Positions 8,592 to 17,086 of a stretch of 64,000 nucleotides of DNA are shown here, one piece after another. The stretch's first letter is position 1. Each line of letters opens with the position of its first letter. The stretch is from Chlorogloeopsis fritschii PCC 6912. GTDB lineage: Bacteria; Cyanobacteriota; Cyanobacteriia; Cyanobacteriales; Nostocaceae. Where the stretch lies: positions 372,001-436,000 of the forward strand of contig NZ_AJLN01000116.1 in the NCBI RefSeq assembly GCF_000317285.1, in the 5' to 3' direction. The position numbers and the translations under genes are program-made. The notes below the pieces were generated by a model. That model searched no databases and was not told the DNA's origin. It saw nothing but the letters and a program-made list of their open reading frames with translations.

Positions 8592-9200
8592 TTACTTATT
8601 AGTATTAGGGGTTTTGACCTGACGTGCCATCTCCAGAAAAGAATTCATATTAGCTCCTGGGCGTCGACGTCCATTAGTACTGTTAGGTACTAAATATTTT
8701 GGAGCAAAGGTAGTTTCTTTTGGTTGTGACTTAACTACCTTAGCTGCTGCTGCCGAAGCTTTTTCAGACTTAGGTTCTACTGTCACACCCTCAGCAGTTT
8801 GTACTAACTCCACTTGGGCTGGTTTAGCAGGAGATTTTACCCCATTTTTTGCCTCTGGGGCAGCAGCTACTGATTGTGCTGGTTTTTTGCCATTGGCTGT
8901 AGCTGCACCTTTGGAAGCAACTGCTTTCTCGGTATCAGCTTTGGTAGTAGTAGCGCCTTTAGAGGCAACTGCTTTTTCTGCATCAGCTTTGGTAGTGGCA
9001 GTCACTTTCTCAGCAGCCGCTTTCGCTGCATCAGAAACTTTCTCAGCAGCCGCTTTTGCTGCATCAGAAACTTTCTCAACAGCAGTCTCAGCCTCTTCCT
9101 TCAGTTCGAGATAGTAACCATTGTTTTTTTTCTTGCCAGGGAGAAGCCCAGTTATAAATTTCATAATCCCAGTGATTAAGTTTTTGATAAAACCGAACAT
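8592..9200 (-). CDS. LEA-like, Ala/Lys-rich repeat protein with amphipathic N-terminus
   Basis: 202 residues. The N-terminus is an amphipathic, membrane-interacting type helix (MFGFIKNLITGIMKFITGLL) followed by a basic patch (PGKKK). Residues about 36-100 are near-exact 11-residue repeats of the type SDAAKAAAEKV, then two copies of a longer unit around KADxEKAVASKGA, like group-3 LEA or apolipoprotein-type amphipathic helices. The Ala/Pro/Lys-rich middle is probably disordered. A conserved-looking C-terminus (FAPKYLVPN, NMNSFLEMARQVK) suggests a binding motif. A membrane-surface or desiccation-protection role is inference only. The DNA of the repeats (about 8930-9070) is itself tandem, so copy number may vary between strains. 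Confidence 0.8.
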   Translation of the reverse strand: MFGFIKNLITGIMKFITGLLPGKKKNNGYYLELKEEAETAVEKVSDAAKAAAEKVSDAAKAAAEKVTATTKADAEKAVASKGATTTKADTEKAVASKGAATANGKKPAQSVAAAPEAKNGVKSPAKPAQVELVQTAEGVTVEPKSEKASAAAAKVVKSQPKETTFAPKYLVPNSTNGRRRPGANMNSFLEMARQVKTPNTNK

Positions 9201-9630
9201 TACAATTTCTCCTGTCTTTTATACCTGAAATTCGAGTAAATTGATTAAAAATTAGGGAAATTTCTTACATCTATTCAAGATACTTTTAACACATCCCTTA
9301 TTTGCACCGTACAATTCAGGTGCGAGTCGCAAGCATATAAATGACAAATACTTTTTGCCACTGCAAACAGCAACTACTATCAACTATTGATCTTAAATGT
9401 TTGGAATATTGCTAATACTCACAATTAATTATTAAATTTTTCTGGATCTAAGAGCAATAATCTAAAAGCTTGTTTAACAAAACTTAACATTAACTTTCAG
9501 TAAACGTATTTAGATCGGGTCTTGCCTAGAGTGGAACCAGTAGGGTTAGTGTCATAGCTAGGTTGCAGCTACTAATAATTCCTAGTTAGATTTTTCTCAG
9601 ATTGTATTAATACTTATCTTAACTTTACAA
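9201..9630. other. Divergent promoter region, no gene seen
   Basis: 430 bp between the divergent LEA-like and lipase genes. AT-rich; I find no repeat copies or RNA gene here. It must contain both promoters, but no operator stands out by eye. Confidence 0.5.
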
Positions 9631-10308
9631 ATGAACAAACAGACTTCTCAACGCAATCCGGTGTTATTGGTACATGGCATTTTTGATACAGGTCGGGTTT
9701 TTGAAAGAATGGTTCCCTATCTAACACAAAACGGCTGGGCTGTATACGACCTCGATCTCATACCTAATAATGGTCATGAAAGCCTTGATAAATTAGCACA
9801 CCAAGTTGCCAACTATATTGAGTGTAATTTTCCACCAGAGCAACCACTAGATTTGGTGGGCTTTAGTATGGGTGGAATTGTGAGCCGTTACTATGTGCAG
9901 CGACTAGGAGGCATTAACCGTGTACAAAGGTTTGTCACTATCTCCGCACCGCATCATGGTACTTGGATTGCTTATAGTCACCAAGGTGCAGGCTGTGTAC
10001 AAATGCGTCCTGATAGTGCTTTTTTAGAAGATTTAAATCGGGATGTTCTCATGCTCAAGCAGTTGAATTTTACCTCTATGTGGACACCTTATGATTTGAT
10101 GATTGTCCCAGCAAATAGTTCACAGATGCCTTTAGGTAGAGAGGTAATCATACCAGCATTAGTTCATGGTTGGATGATAACAGATATTAGATGTCTGACG
10201 GCTGTGGCAGAAGCCTTAGCAGAACCTGTTAAGCAAATTAGTGAGGATCGCCAATTTGAACATACTCTGCACTCCCGAAAATCGCTTCAGAGTAACGATA
10301 ATATTTGA
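9631..10308 (+). CDS. Lipase-type alpha/beta hydrolase
   Basis: 225 residues, class-2 lipase / PGAP1-like acylhydrolase fold. The oxyanion motif VLLVHGIFDTG is at residues 11-21, the nucleophile elbow is LVGFSMGGIVSRYYV (Ser near residue 80), an acid candidate is in WTPYDLMIVP, and the histidine is in PALVHGWMI. All three catalytic elements are therefore present, unlike the degenerate paralogue at 790. There is no clear signal peptide, so it is probably cytoplasmic or membrane-peripheral, acting on lipid esters; the substrate is unknown. Its last 71 bp overlap the convergent VOC gene tail-to-tail. Confidence 0.9.
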   Translation: MNKQTSQRNPVLLVHGIFDTGRVFERMVPYLTQNGWAVYDLDLIPNNGHESLDKLAHQVANYIECNFPPEQPLDLVGFSMGGIVSRYYVQRLGGINRVQRFVTISAPHHGTWIAYSHQGAGCVQMRPDSAFLEDLNRDVLMLKQLNFTSMWTPYDLMIVPANSSQMPLGREVIIPALVHGWMITDIRCLTAVAEALAEPVKQISEDRQFEHTLHSRKSLQSNDNI

Positions 10309-10669
10309 ACTCCATCAAATTATAGAACGGATCTTCTAAGAAGAAAGTCCGATGCTCTAAAGGAGTATCGACATAGCGATGCTTTGGTTCTTCTCTAAAC
10401 AATAATTGTCGCTCTTGTGCTCTGGTCAGTAAATATTCCCAGTCCGCTTCTGAGGTAAAAATTAATCCAAAATGTCTGGGATAAATACCGCGTTGAGATG
10501 TAAGGTTTTCCTTCGTAACGTGAGCTACTAGTTGATGACCGTAAAGGTTGAGAATTAAAGCATGGCGATTTTCTCGACCGGGGATACAGCCTAAACCTTG
10601 AACGTAATATGCTTTTGCTTGGGCAATGTCAGTAACTGGAAAGGCAAGGTGAAATATAGTTTGATTCAT
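10238..10669 (-). CDS. VOC (glyoxalase/bleomycin-resistance) superfamily protein
   Basis: 143 residues forming one vicinal-oxygen-chelate module: FHLAFPVTDIAQAKAYYVQG at the N-terminus with the likely metal-ligand His, HFGLIF in the middle, and a final FFLEDPFYNLMEFKYY strand with the Glu ligand. Such proteins bind a divalent metal and act as glyoxalases, dioxygenases or binding proteins; the substrate cannot be told from sequence. A HxEHRTFFLEDP-type pattern is common among cyanobacterial members. The 3' end overlaps the lipase gene by 71 bp on the opposite strand, an unusually long convergent overlap. Confidence 0.88.
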   Translation of the reverse strand: MNQTIFHLAFPVTDIAQAKAYYVQGLGCIPGRENRHALILNLYGHQLVAHVTKENLTSQRGIYPRHFGLIFTSEADWEYLLTRAQERQLLFREEPKHRYVDTPLEHRTFFLEDPFYNLMEFKYYRYSEAIFGSAEYVQIGDPH

Positions 10670-11082
10670 TTCTTTTTACCTAGAAATATTAGCTAGAGAA
10701 AACTTTAAGCCGAAGGGAGATTTGGGATACTTTTATTTAACAGGAGCTACTTTATTGTTGGCATAATTTCTTAGGTTACTCAACTGAGATTTTGCACCAT
10801 TCTCAATAACTGTAAGGTGGGCACTGTTCACAACGTAAAACTAAGGGTTTGAGGAAAGTTAGGCAGTGCCCACCCTACAAAAATTGCAATAAAGTAACTG
10901 GTGCAAGATGTGAATCAACCAACTTATTTTTAGCCAATTTACATCGAGCGAATTCTAAAACGACAATAACCAGATTGAGAATTGGGAAGAAGAGGAAAGT
11001 AGAGAGTGGGGGAGAAAATCCTTCCCTGTGTTCACCCAATCCTGTCCCCTGTCCCCTATCCCCTAGTACCTAGTCCCTAATT
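10670..11082. other. Repeat-filled spacer with promoter for the MEKHLA gene
   Basis: 413 bp. The segment 10792-10913 is a copy of the GTGGGCAC repeat family. After it comes a C-rich low-complexity tract (CCTGTCCCCTATCCCC) near 11041-11065 just upstream of the MEKHLA ATG. A 74-codon open frame at 10849 lies in these repeats and is not credible. Confidence 0.6.
10792..10913. repeat. GTGGGCAC dispersed repeat, copy A
   Basis: Palindromic core 10814-10879 with arms AAGGTGGGCACTG and CAGTGCCCACCCT. The flanks (TTGCACCATTCTCAATAAC on the left, TGGTGCAAGATGTGAA on the right) also match other copies at 34739, 45014, 46031 and 59735. Confidence 0.85.
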
Positions 11083-11559
11083 ATGACCAGTAACATTCTA
11101 TTTCCTTGGCAGCAAAAAGCTGTGATTTGCCACAGTCAGCGCTTACTCAAAAGTTTTCACTATTGGTTGGGATATTCTTTACTAGAAGTTAGTGGTTCAC
11201 CAGAAGAAATAGCCCAAGCATTATTCCAAGCGCCTTTTGTTTTAGCCTCTCATGATACACAAGCAGATCCGATTTTAAACTATGGTAATCGCAAAGCTTT
11301 GGAATTATGGGAACTGTCGTGGGAGGAATTTACCCGTATGCCCTCACGGAGAACAGCCCAAGAGGTAGCACAACAGGAGCGCGATCGCCGATTAACTGAT
11401 ACGGTAACCAAAGGATACAGTAAGTTTCCTGCCATTCGCATCACTAGTACTGGTAAGCGTTTCCAAATAGAAGAAGTTATTCTTTGGAATGTACTAGACG
11501 AAGATGATTGCTATTGCGGTCAAGCAGCTATGTTTTATAACTACAAATTTATGGCATAA
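11083..11559 (+). CDS. MEKHLA domain protein
   Basis: 158 residues, nearly all one MEKHLA domain, the PAS-related fold found in cyanobacteria and at the C-terminus of plant HD-ZIP III factors. Recognisable blocks are PFVLASHDTQADPILNYGNR, ALELWELSWEEFTRMPSRR and FQIEEVILWNVLD. PAS-like folds usually bind a small ligand or mediate signalling contacts; no output domain is attached here. It stands alone, convergent with the Wzc-like gene 20 bp downstream. A single-domain cytoplasmic sensor is a reasonable guess, not shown. Confidence 0.9.
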   Translation: MTSNILFPWQQKAVICHSQRLLKSFHYWLGYSLLEVSGSPEEIAQALFQAPFVLASHDTQADPILNYGNRKALELWELSWEEFTRMPSRRTAQEVAQQERDRRLTDTVTKGYSKFPAIRITSTGKRFQIEEVILWNVLDEDDCYCGQAAMFYNYKFMA

Positions 11560-11579
11560 CTACTTCAATTTTGTCTGCT

Positions 11580-13745
11580 TCAAACCGATAGTTCAGCGTG
11601 TGGTTCTTCTTGAATTTCTAATTCTCCCCCAGACAAAGCAACCAAAACCGTAGGTTGAGCTAAAGGAACTGTGATATCGGCACCATTGATAATAGCTCCG
11701 ACTAACCCTAGTTCAGATTCTACTAATTCATCTATGGTTTCACCTAAGATGTTTTCTTGTGTATAATTTGGTCGCGTTACTAGTACTATGCCATCGCTGT
11801 AAGGTTGGATTAATAGGGCATCATTACATAAACTGATAGGATTAGTATCTAGAATGACAAAATCATAACGTTCGCGAGCATCTGCAATTAGACGCCGTAA
11901 TTCGCTAGATTCTAGCACAGCAGCCGATTGGCGCACAGGGCCAGGACTGGGAACAATGTATAAATTTTCCACATTAGGAACTAAGTGGATGCATTCGCTC
12001 AGACTCGCATAATAATGCAAGGGTTCAAGATTGGCATCGGCATTGAGAGTAACTTTAAGGGATTGGCTTCGAGAAGGCGATCGCAAATCTGTTTCTACAA
12101 TCAAAGTACGTTTACCAGCACGAGCGGAAGCTATGCCCAAGTTATATGCACTTACTGTTTTGCCCTCAAAACTGCTGGTACTGGCAATCATGACAACTTT
12201 TAAATTTTTCCCACCGATACGGCGGAGATTGCTACGGAACTTTTCGTAAAACTCTAAATAAGGAGAATCTAAAGAAAGCACTACCGACAGATCATCAGGT
12301 GATAAATTCTCGAAAGCCATCAAAGGCAACTCACCCAAAACAGTAACTTCTCGTTGCTTGAGAGTGTCGCGGATATCTTCTTTGGTTTTGAACGTACCTT
12401 CTAGTGACCCTAATAAAAATATCACTCCACCACCAACTATTAATCCTAAGAAACCACCGACAGCAAGAGTAGCAAACACACTCTTGGGAGGTTTGACATT
12501 GGCAATAACTATAGGCGCTCTAGCAATGCTGAGACTGCTGACGGTTTCTGCTTCTGCGGTTTTAGCATCACTGAGCTTTGCTTGCATTTTGTCGTAAACT
12601 GCTTTCTTGAGTAACACCTCTTGTTCTAAACGCGATCGCTCTAGTTGCTTATTGGGTATCAAAGAATATTCCTGTCGCAATTGCGCTTCTTCTTTAATTA
12701 GCGACGATAGTTGTTGCTGCAATGTCTCGCGCTGGGTTTGCAAAGTCACAAGTTGGTTTGCTAGTAGCTGTCGAGATGGATCTAAGTTAATTTGAGTACG
12801 GATACCTGTTGTACCGCCTAGAGGAGCAGCCATACCACCCCCACCGACTACCTCATTCGCACGTTGTTGTAACAACTTTTCATAGGCTTCCTTTTGACGC
12901 CGCAACTGAATCATCGTTGGATGTAGAGCACGAAAATCTCGTTTGTACACCTCAATTTGAGTTTCAACTTGATAAATTTGCGATCGCAAGCTAGCAATAA
13001 TTGGATCGGCACTCAAAGCAGAAGAAACATAAGCTTGGTTAACTGTTAATCCTAACTTTGTTTGTAAACTGCGAATTTGGGCATCGATTCCAGCCAGTGT
13101 GAGTTGAATTTGCCGTTGCTGGGTTTGGCTGGTGGTAATTCCAGTTAATAAGCTACCGTTCTCAGCAGCGAGAATTGCCGGGCCTTGAATGCGATCGTAC
13201 TGTTCCAGTCTCTTTTCAGCAACTTCTAATTCTCGTTTAGTAGGGGGTACACGCTCATTGATTTTTTTAATAATTGCTTTTAATCGTCCAGTATTAATTT
13301 CACCGCTCAACTTAACCATTGTTTCCATCAATAGCTGCACTATTTCTTGAGCGCGCTTTTTATCCGAATCTTTGTATTTCAACTCAATGATTGAAGATTC
13401 TAATTCTCCCGTCTTGCTTTTTTTCGGTAGACTTAAAGCAACATTCAAACCAATTTTTTGTGGTTTCACATGAACTTGTGCTGCCACAGTTTCAATAATT
13501 TGATCGGATAGTAAAACTTCTTGAGAAAGTTCTTGTCCTTGTTGGAGAATTTCACTACCAGTCGCAGAGAAAAAAACAGGTGGACTCGTGTAAGTCAAAG
13601 CACCATTTGCTACATAACTAGCAGGTGGTTCTGGTTGCATAGCCACCACCGTAGAACCAGCTACAACCAAAGCAAAACTGGTTAATCCAATCCACTTGTA
13701 CTTCTCGAAAGCAATCAAATAGCGTTTAACAATCGGTGGCGTCAT
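11580..13745 (-). CDS. Wzc/GumC-type polysaccharide co-polymerase with BY-kinase-like ATPase domain
   Basis: 721 residues. An N-terminal transmembrane helix (WIGLTSFALVVAGSTVVA, about 16-33) starts the Wzz domain, followed by long coiled coils (about 150-400) and a second helix (FATLAVGGFLGLIVGGGVIF, near 425-444). The cytoplasmic P-loop domain (VVMIASTSSFEGKTVSAYNL, near 515-535) has Walker A' (TLIVETDLRSPS) and Walker B (FVILDTNPI). The usual PGEGKST P-loop is altered to SFEGKTV, and the C-terminal tail has no tyrosine cluster, so autophosphorylation may be absent or unusual. It should control chain length or export of exopolysaccharide with the Wza-like protein encoded upstream in the same cluster. 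A heptad-repeat spacer (13746-13869) separates the two genes. Confidence 0.92.
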   Translation of the reverse strand: MTPPIVKRYLIAFEKYKWIGLTSFALVVAGSTVVAMQPEPPASYVANGALTYTSPPVFFSATGSEILQQGQELSQEVLLSDQIIETVAAQVHVKPQKIGLNVALSLPKKSKTGELESSIIELKYKDSDKKRAQEIVQLLMETMVKLSGEINTGRLKAIIKKINERVPPTKRELEVAEKRLEQYDRIQGPAILAAENGSLLTGITTSQTQQRQIQLTLAGIDAQIRSLQTKLGLTVNQAYVSSALSADPIIASLRSQIYQVETQIEVYKRDFRALHPTMIQLRRQKEAYEKLLQQRANEVVGGGGMAAPLGGTTGIRTQINLDPSRQLLANQLVTLQTQRETLQQQLSSLIKEEAQLRQEYSLIPNKQLERSRLEQEVLLKKAVYDKMQAKLSDAKTAEAETVSSLSIARAPIVIANVKPPKSVFATLAVGGFLGLIVGGGVIFLLGSLEGTFKTKEDIRDTLKQREVTVLGELPLMAFENLSPDDLSVVLSLDSPYLEFYEKFRSNLRRIGGKNLKVVMIASTSSFEGKTVSAYNLGIASARAGKRTLIVETDLRSPSRSQSLKVTLNADANLEPLHYYASLSECIHLVPNVENLYIVPSPGPVRQSAAVLESSELRRLIADARERYDFVILDTNPISLCNDALLIQPYSDGIVLVTRPNYTQENILGETIDELVESELGLVGAIINGADITVPLAQPTVLVALSGGELEIQEEPHAELSV

Positions 13746-13869
13746 TGGTTAGTGGTTAGTAGTTAGTGGTTAGTAGTTGATGGTTTATTACTCTCCTTGT
13801 CTCCTTGTCCCCTTGTCTCCCCATCTCCTCTGCTCCTCCGCTCCCCCTCCCCTAGTCCTCTTCTCTCGC
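13746..13869. repeat. Heptad (TTAGTGG) and C/T-rich tandem repeats between wzc- and wza-like genes
   Basis: Starts with degenerate heptads (TTAGTGGTTAGTAGTTAGTGG at the 5' side), then CTCCTTGTCCCCTTGTCTCC-type pyrimidine repeats. This is the short tandemly repeated repetitive (STRR) DNA typical of filamentous cyanobacteria. It separates two genes that probably belong to one operon. Confidence 0.75.
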
Positions 13870-15225
13870 CTACTTGCTACTACCGCCACCACCAAAAGTT
13901 TCAAAAAAGCGGATAAAGGTCTGAACATCAAAGAAGGGACGGGTAATAGTAGATACCAAATTAGTAATTCTACCGACAAGATTACGACCAACAACGATAA
14001 CATCATTGTCTTGAAGTGGCACGTTTTGAGATGCATCTCCAGAAAGCGCCTTTTTACCATCCAATCTCTGGGTAATAGGTTTACCTCTTTCCGGATCAAA
14101 ACGAACTAGAGCAATTTCTCGTAAGTTGGCAGTATCAGGATTGAGTCCTGCTAAAGCATCAACAAAACTACTACCATTCGGTAGCGTTTGTGTTACAAGA
14201 CCTCCAGCAGCATAATTTAATACCCGAATTTTAATTTGTGGTTGAGCTAAGGATGAACGAGCTACTAAATTGCGATCGTAAGTATCATCATTAATGAGTT
14301 CGCGACGGGGCACAATGATTGCATCTCCATCTTGTAAGCGCAAATTAGGTACTGTACCGCCATTTTGCAAAGGAGTATACAAATCAATAGTTTGTGCAAC
14401 TACAGAACCATCAATCAAATGTCGCCGCACTTGTACTTGTCGCAAATCTGCCATCATTGTAGAACCACCTGATAAAAGCAGGGCATCAGCAACACGAGGC
14501 GTTGGTGAACCCATAGGATAAATACCAGGGCGGAATACCTCACCGCTAATTGTAATTTGCACCGGTCGTGCTGATACTAGTGATAAATTCACAACTGGAT
14601 CGACGACAATGCGATCGAGCAACAAGCGAATTTTTTCTTGAGCTTCTGCCATAGTTAAACCTTTGAGGGAAACTGTTCCCACTTGTGGCAAGACAACATT
14701 ACCTTCTGGATTAATCGCAACCGAAAAATTTAGATCTGGGCGTTGTGACATCAGTGATAAAGTGACAATCGGCTCAACTAAATAACGATTTAGTAACGAG
14801 CGAATTTTGACTTGTGCTTGTTCCAAAGTTAGATTTTGTAGTGATACTGTTCCTAACAAAGGAACGATAATATTTCCTTCTGGATTAATGGCTGCTTGGA
14901 AGCTTACATCTGGAAAACGCTGCACTACAACACTAATGACATCTCCTGCTCCTAAGCGATATTGACCCGGAGGGCGTTGAACTTGGATATTAACTAAATC
15001 TCCCGGCCCTAAAATGTAGCGGCTGAGTTGTGGTGATATTTGCTCGTTGTTAACACCAGAAGGTACAAATTCAGTGCTTGTTGGGGGGGCAGGAAGTTGC
15101 ACTGGCGCTGTGACTGGGGATGGCAGAGTAGGTACAGTCTGCTGGGCAACAACAGGTTGAGCAGCATTGCCAAGGAAAACACTGACCTGAAGACTAAAAA
15201 AATACAAGGCACTGAATGCACGCAT
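13870..15225 (-). CDS. Wza-type outer-membrane polysaccharide export protein
   Basis: 451 residues. A signal peptide is visible (MRAFSALYFFSLQVSVFLGN, cleavage likely after AQPVVAQ). Two successive Poly_export/SLBB-type blocks follow: GAGDVISVVVQRFPDVSFQA ... LGTVSLQNLTLEQAQVKIRS and an internal duplicate NPEGNVVLPQVGTVSLKGLT. Then come SLBB domains (VQITISGEVFRPGIYPM, LRLQDGDAIIVPRR, VPLQDNDVIVVGR). The C-terminus has an amphipathic helix (LVSTITRPFFDVQTFIRFFE). Family members form the periplasmic/outer-membrane channel that works with Wzc. The duplicated N-terminal block shows as two near-identical lines in DNA at about 14660-14900. An alternative frame start at 15230 is out of frame with this protein. 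Confidence 0.93.
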   Translation of the reverse strand: MRAFSALYFFSLQVSVFLGNAAQPVVAQQTVPTLPSPVTAPVQLPAPPTSTEFVPSGVNNEQISPQLSRYILGPGDLVNIQVQRPPGQYRLGAGDVISVVVQRFPDVSFQAAINPEGNIIVPLLGTVSLQNLTLEQAQVKIRSLLNRYLVEPIVTLSLMSQRPDLNFSVAINPEGNVVLPQVGTVSLKGLTMAEAQEKIRLLLDRIVVDPVVNLSLVSARPVQITISGEVFRPGIYPMGSPTPRVADALLLSGGSTMMADLRQVQVRRHLIDGSVVAQTIDLYTPLQNGGTVPNLRLQDGDAIIVPRRELINDDTYDRNLVARSSLAQPQIKIRVLNYAAGGLVTQTLPNGSSFVDALAGLNPDTANLREIALVRFDPERGKPITQRLDGKKALSGDASQNVPLQDNDVIVVGRNLVGRITNLVSTITRPFFDVQTFIRFFETFGGGGSSK

Positions 15226-15347
15226 ATCACAACTGGAAGCTATGAAGATGCTATCTTAGCCTGTAAATATACTAAGTGCTAGTTTTATAAAAAACAATTT
15301 TATACAAAAAATGTATTACTGTTTCTATCAAGAGATTGTCAATAATT

Positions 15348-16067
15348 TTACAAAAAACTTACCATTAAAGCAGCTTGTACTGTTTCACCGACAGACTTAA
15401 CCTCAGACCAAACTGTTTCGATTTGTCCCAAAGGTTCCATCGGTATGAGAATGCTAACAGCTACCCAAGCAGCACGTTGCTTGTGCAATTGTGCTACTTG
15501 ATCTGCTAACAACCATTGCAAAGGTGACGAATCTCCACCGTTTCGCCAAGCGTACCATTGTAGAACAGCAAAAGTTTGCTCTGTTGTAGCGGCACGAAAG
15601 AAGGTAGCTCTTACCTTAGTTTCAGTAGTTAAAGCATTTTCCTGGGGCTGCTTGGCTGTAAATTCTACTAAACGATTTTGAGCTAGATTCCACTGTCCCC
15701 AACGCAGTCTTCCCCAACTATTGATATCTGTCCATTCTACTTGAGGCTGATTTTTAGGACCATTTTGGGGTAATAAAAGTAACACAGCTTGAGTATTGGC
15801 ACCTTGTTTTTGGAGTAATTGTAATGACCATTTGTGTTCGCCGATTTGTTGTTCGGCTTGTTCAATGGTTTGCCAACCAGGAAGAGTTAATCCTGTCTGG
15901 CGTATCTGTCTCAACTGTTTGAGATTGGTGACAGGAGGTGGTTGCCGCCATTGCCAGTTTCCTGTTAGGTATCCTGGAACTGCTCCTAACGCTAACAATA
16001 GTAGTAATAACAACAAAGCTACTCCATGAGAAAAGTAGCGCTTCTTGAAAAACTTAGAGTAATTCAT
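15348..16067 (-). CDS. Probable cyanoexosortase-B system-associated protein
   Basis: 239 residues. N-terminal membrane anchor (HGVALLLLLLLLALGAVPGYLTG, about 14-36), then a soluble domain with LRQIRQTGLTLPGWQTIEQ, QIGEHKWSLQLL, VEWTDINSWGRLRWGQW and VLQWYAWRNGGD. These blocks match, from memory, the small partner protein encoded next to cyanoexosortase B. In such loci it sits beside the exosortase and polysaccharide-export genes, and here the Wza- and Wzc-like genes follow on the same strand. No exosortase is found in the window; a DUF433/DUF5615 pair is directly upstream, 7 bp away. The family's biochemical role is unknown. No good Shine-Dalgarno sequence precedes this ATG. Confidence 0.7.
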   Translation of the reverse strand: MNYSKFFKKRYFSHGVALLLLLLLLALGAVPGYLTGNWQWRQPPPVTNLKQLRQIRQTGLTLPGWQTIEQAEQQIGEHKWSLQLLQKQGANTQAVLLLLPQNGPKNQPQVEWTDINSWGRLRWGQWNLAQNRLVEFTAKQPQENALTTETKVRATFFRAATTEQTFAVLQWYAWRNGGDSSPLQWLLADQVAQLHKQRAAWVAVSILIPMEPLGQIETVWSEVKSVGETVQAALMVSFL

Positions 16068-16074
16068 CAGTGAA

Positions 16075-16503
16075 TTAGGCAGTGTCTAGGTAAGATTTTG
16101 CATCTAGTACTGCCATGATGGGTTCAGTAATATCTACAGTTAGTTTCGCACCTTTATAACTGTGCAAACCGAACTCTATTCTCTGTAACAGCAACGAACT
16201 GATCGGGTAAGCGTTCCGCATAGCTCTCAAACAAGCGTTGAAGGTTTCTATCTTATTGACAGCACGCTCATCTGCCAGTCGCAAAAAGATAACACCTCGG
16301 TGTGAACGACCATCTCGATAAATCTTTTCACCAAAATCTTTATCATTAGTAATCAAAATCCAATTTTCATCAACTGCTTTCTGAAGCACATCGTCATCGC
16401 TCATTCCTCGCGCTTCTTCATACACAGAGAAAACTTCATAAGCTTGGTTGCGTAACCAACGAGCAACAGCTGGGCCTGTGCATTCATCTACCAAAAAGCG
16501 CAT
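16075..16503 (-). CDS. DUF5615 PIN-like toxin-type protein
   Basis: 142 residues. MRFLVDECTGPAVARWLRNQ at the start carries the first acidic residues, and WILITNDKDFGEKIYRD carries the central Asp pair, the pattern of DUF5615/Mut7-C-like PIN-fold nucleases. Proteins of this family pair with DUF433 partners in predicted type II toxin-antitoxin modules and are thought to cut RNA. The gene abuts the DUF433 gene, with the stop of that gene next to this ATG, so they are translated together. At 142 residues it is slightly longer than many members. The module sits 7 bp from the exosortase-associated gene. Confidence 0.9.
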   Translation of the reverse strand: MRFLVDECTGPAVARWLRNQAYEVFSVYEEARGMSDDDVLQKAVDENWILITNDKDFGEKIYRDGRSHRGVIFLRLADERAVNKIETFNACLRAMRNAYPISSLLLQRIEFGLHSYKGAKLTVDITEPIMAVLDAKSYLDTA

Positions 16504-16752
16504 CTAAATATTTTCCACACCTAGCGGCATGAACGTTGTATTTGAAAGAGATTTACTAGCAAACAAAATGCAGGCTTGAATATCTTCCGGACTCAGTCCT
16601 TCGTATTCTTCTATAATTTCTGCGACTGTTGCACCGTGAGCAAGGAGGTTCAGGATATACTCAACACTCAAGCGGGTACCTCGAATTATAGGCTTTCCCA
16701 CCAGTACCTTCGGATTGAGGACTATTCTTTCTAATAATTGTTGGTCTGTCAT
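16504..16752 (-). CDS. DUF433 antitoxin-type protein
   Basis: 82 residues. The DUF433 core is complete: RIVLNPKVLVGKPIIRGTRL followed by SVEYILNLLAHGATVAEIIE and a helix ending in EDIQACILFASK. This is a small winged/HTH-type domain that normally binds DNA and neutralises the cognate DUF5615 partner. Its stop codon directly abuts the ATG of the DUF5615 gene, as expected for a toxin-antitoxin operon with the antitoxin first. Autoregulation is likely from family knowledge; no operator is obvious in the upstream spacer. Confidence 0.92.
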   Translation of the reverse strand: MTDQQLLERIVLNPKVLVGKPIIRGTRLSVEYILNLLAHGATVAEIIEEYEGLSPEDIQACILFASKSLSNTTFMPLGVENI

Positions 16753-17086
16753 TACCTTAACTTTCAGAGTAGCAGCCTTATTCTAGATCGCCGATCGCAG
16801 TACTTTATGTCGTCAAGCTGAAAGAAAGAGCAGCGATCGCCATTTTTCCAATAGCAATTGTTCAATACTCATACGCTCTTCTGGTTAACGTGCAGTAATA
16901 CCCTTCTCTGACAATGTACAACTATAGAGTTTGTGTTGTGGGCGATCGCACTCAACTAGAGGAATTTTTTGACAATGATGAGACGAGAATCACATAGATT
17001 TTTGTCCTAAATCACAATTGTCTTTCTGGAGATTTGCCATAAGAGATTGAAGTGATTTATAGAAATTGAAAATTGAGGTAACGACA
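16753..17086. other. Spacer with HIP1 sites, no gene seen
   Basis: 334 bp upstream of the DUF433 gene. It contains several GCGATCGC octamers and no credible long frame. It should hold the promoter of the toxin-antitoxin pair. Confidence 0.45.

Noticed and set aside
10849-11073. 74-codon open frame
   Set aside because: It lies in GTGGGCAC repeat copy A and C-rich low-complexity DNA.
13777-14109. 110-codon open frame on the plus strand
   Set aside because: It starts in pyrimidine repeats and runs against the well-supported Wza-like gene on the other strand.
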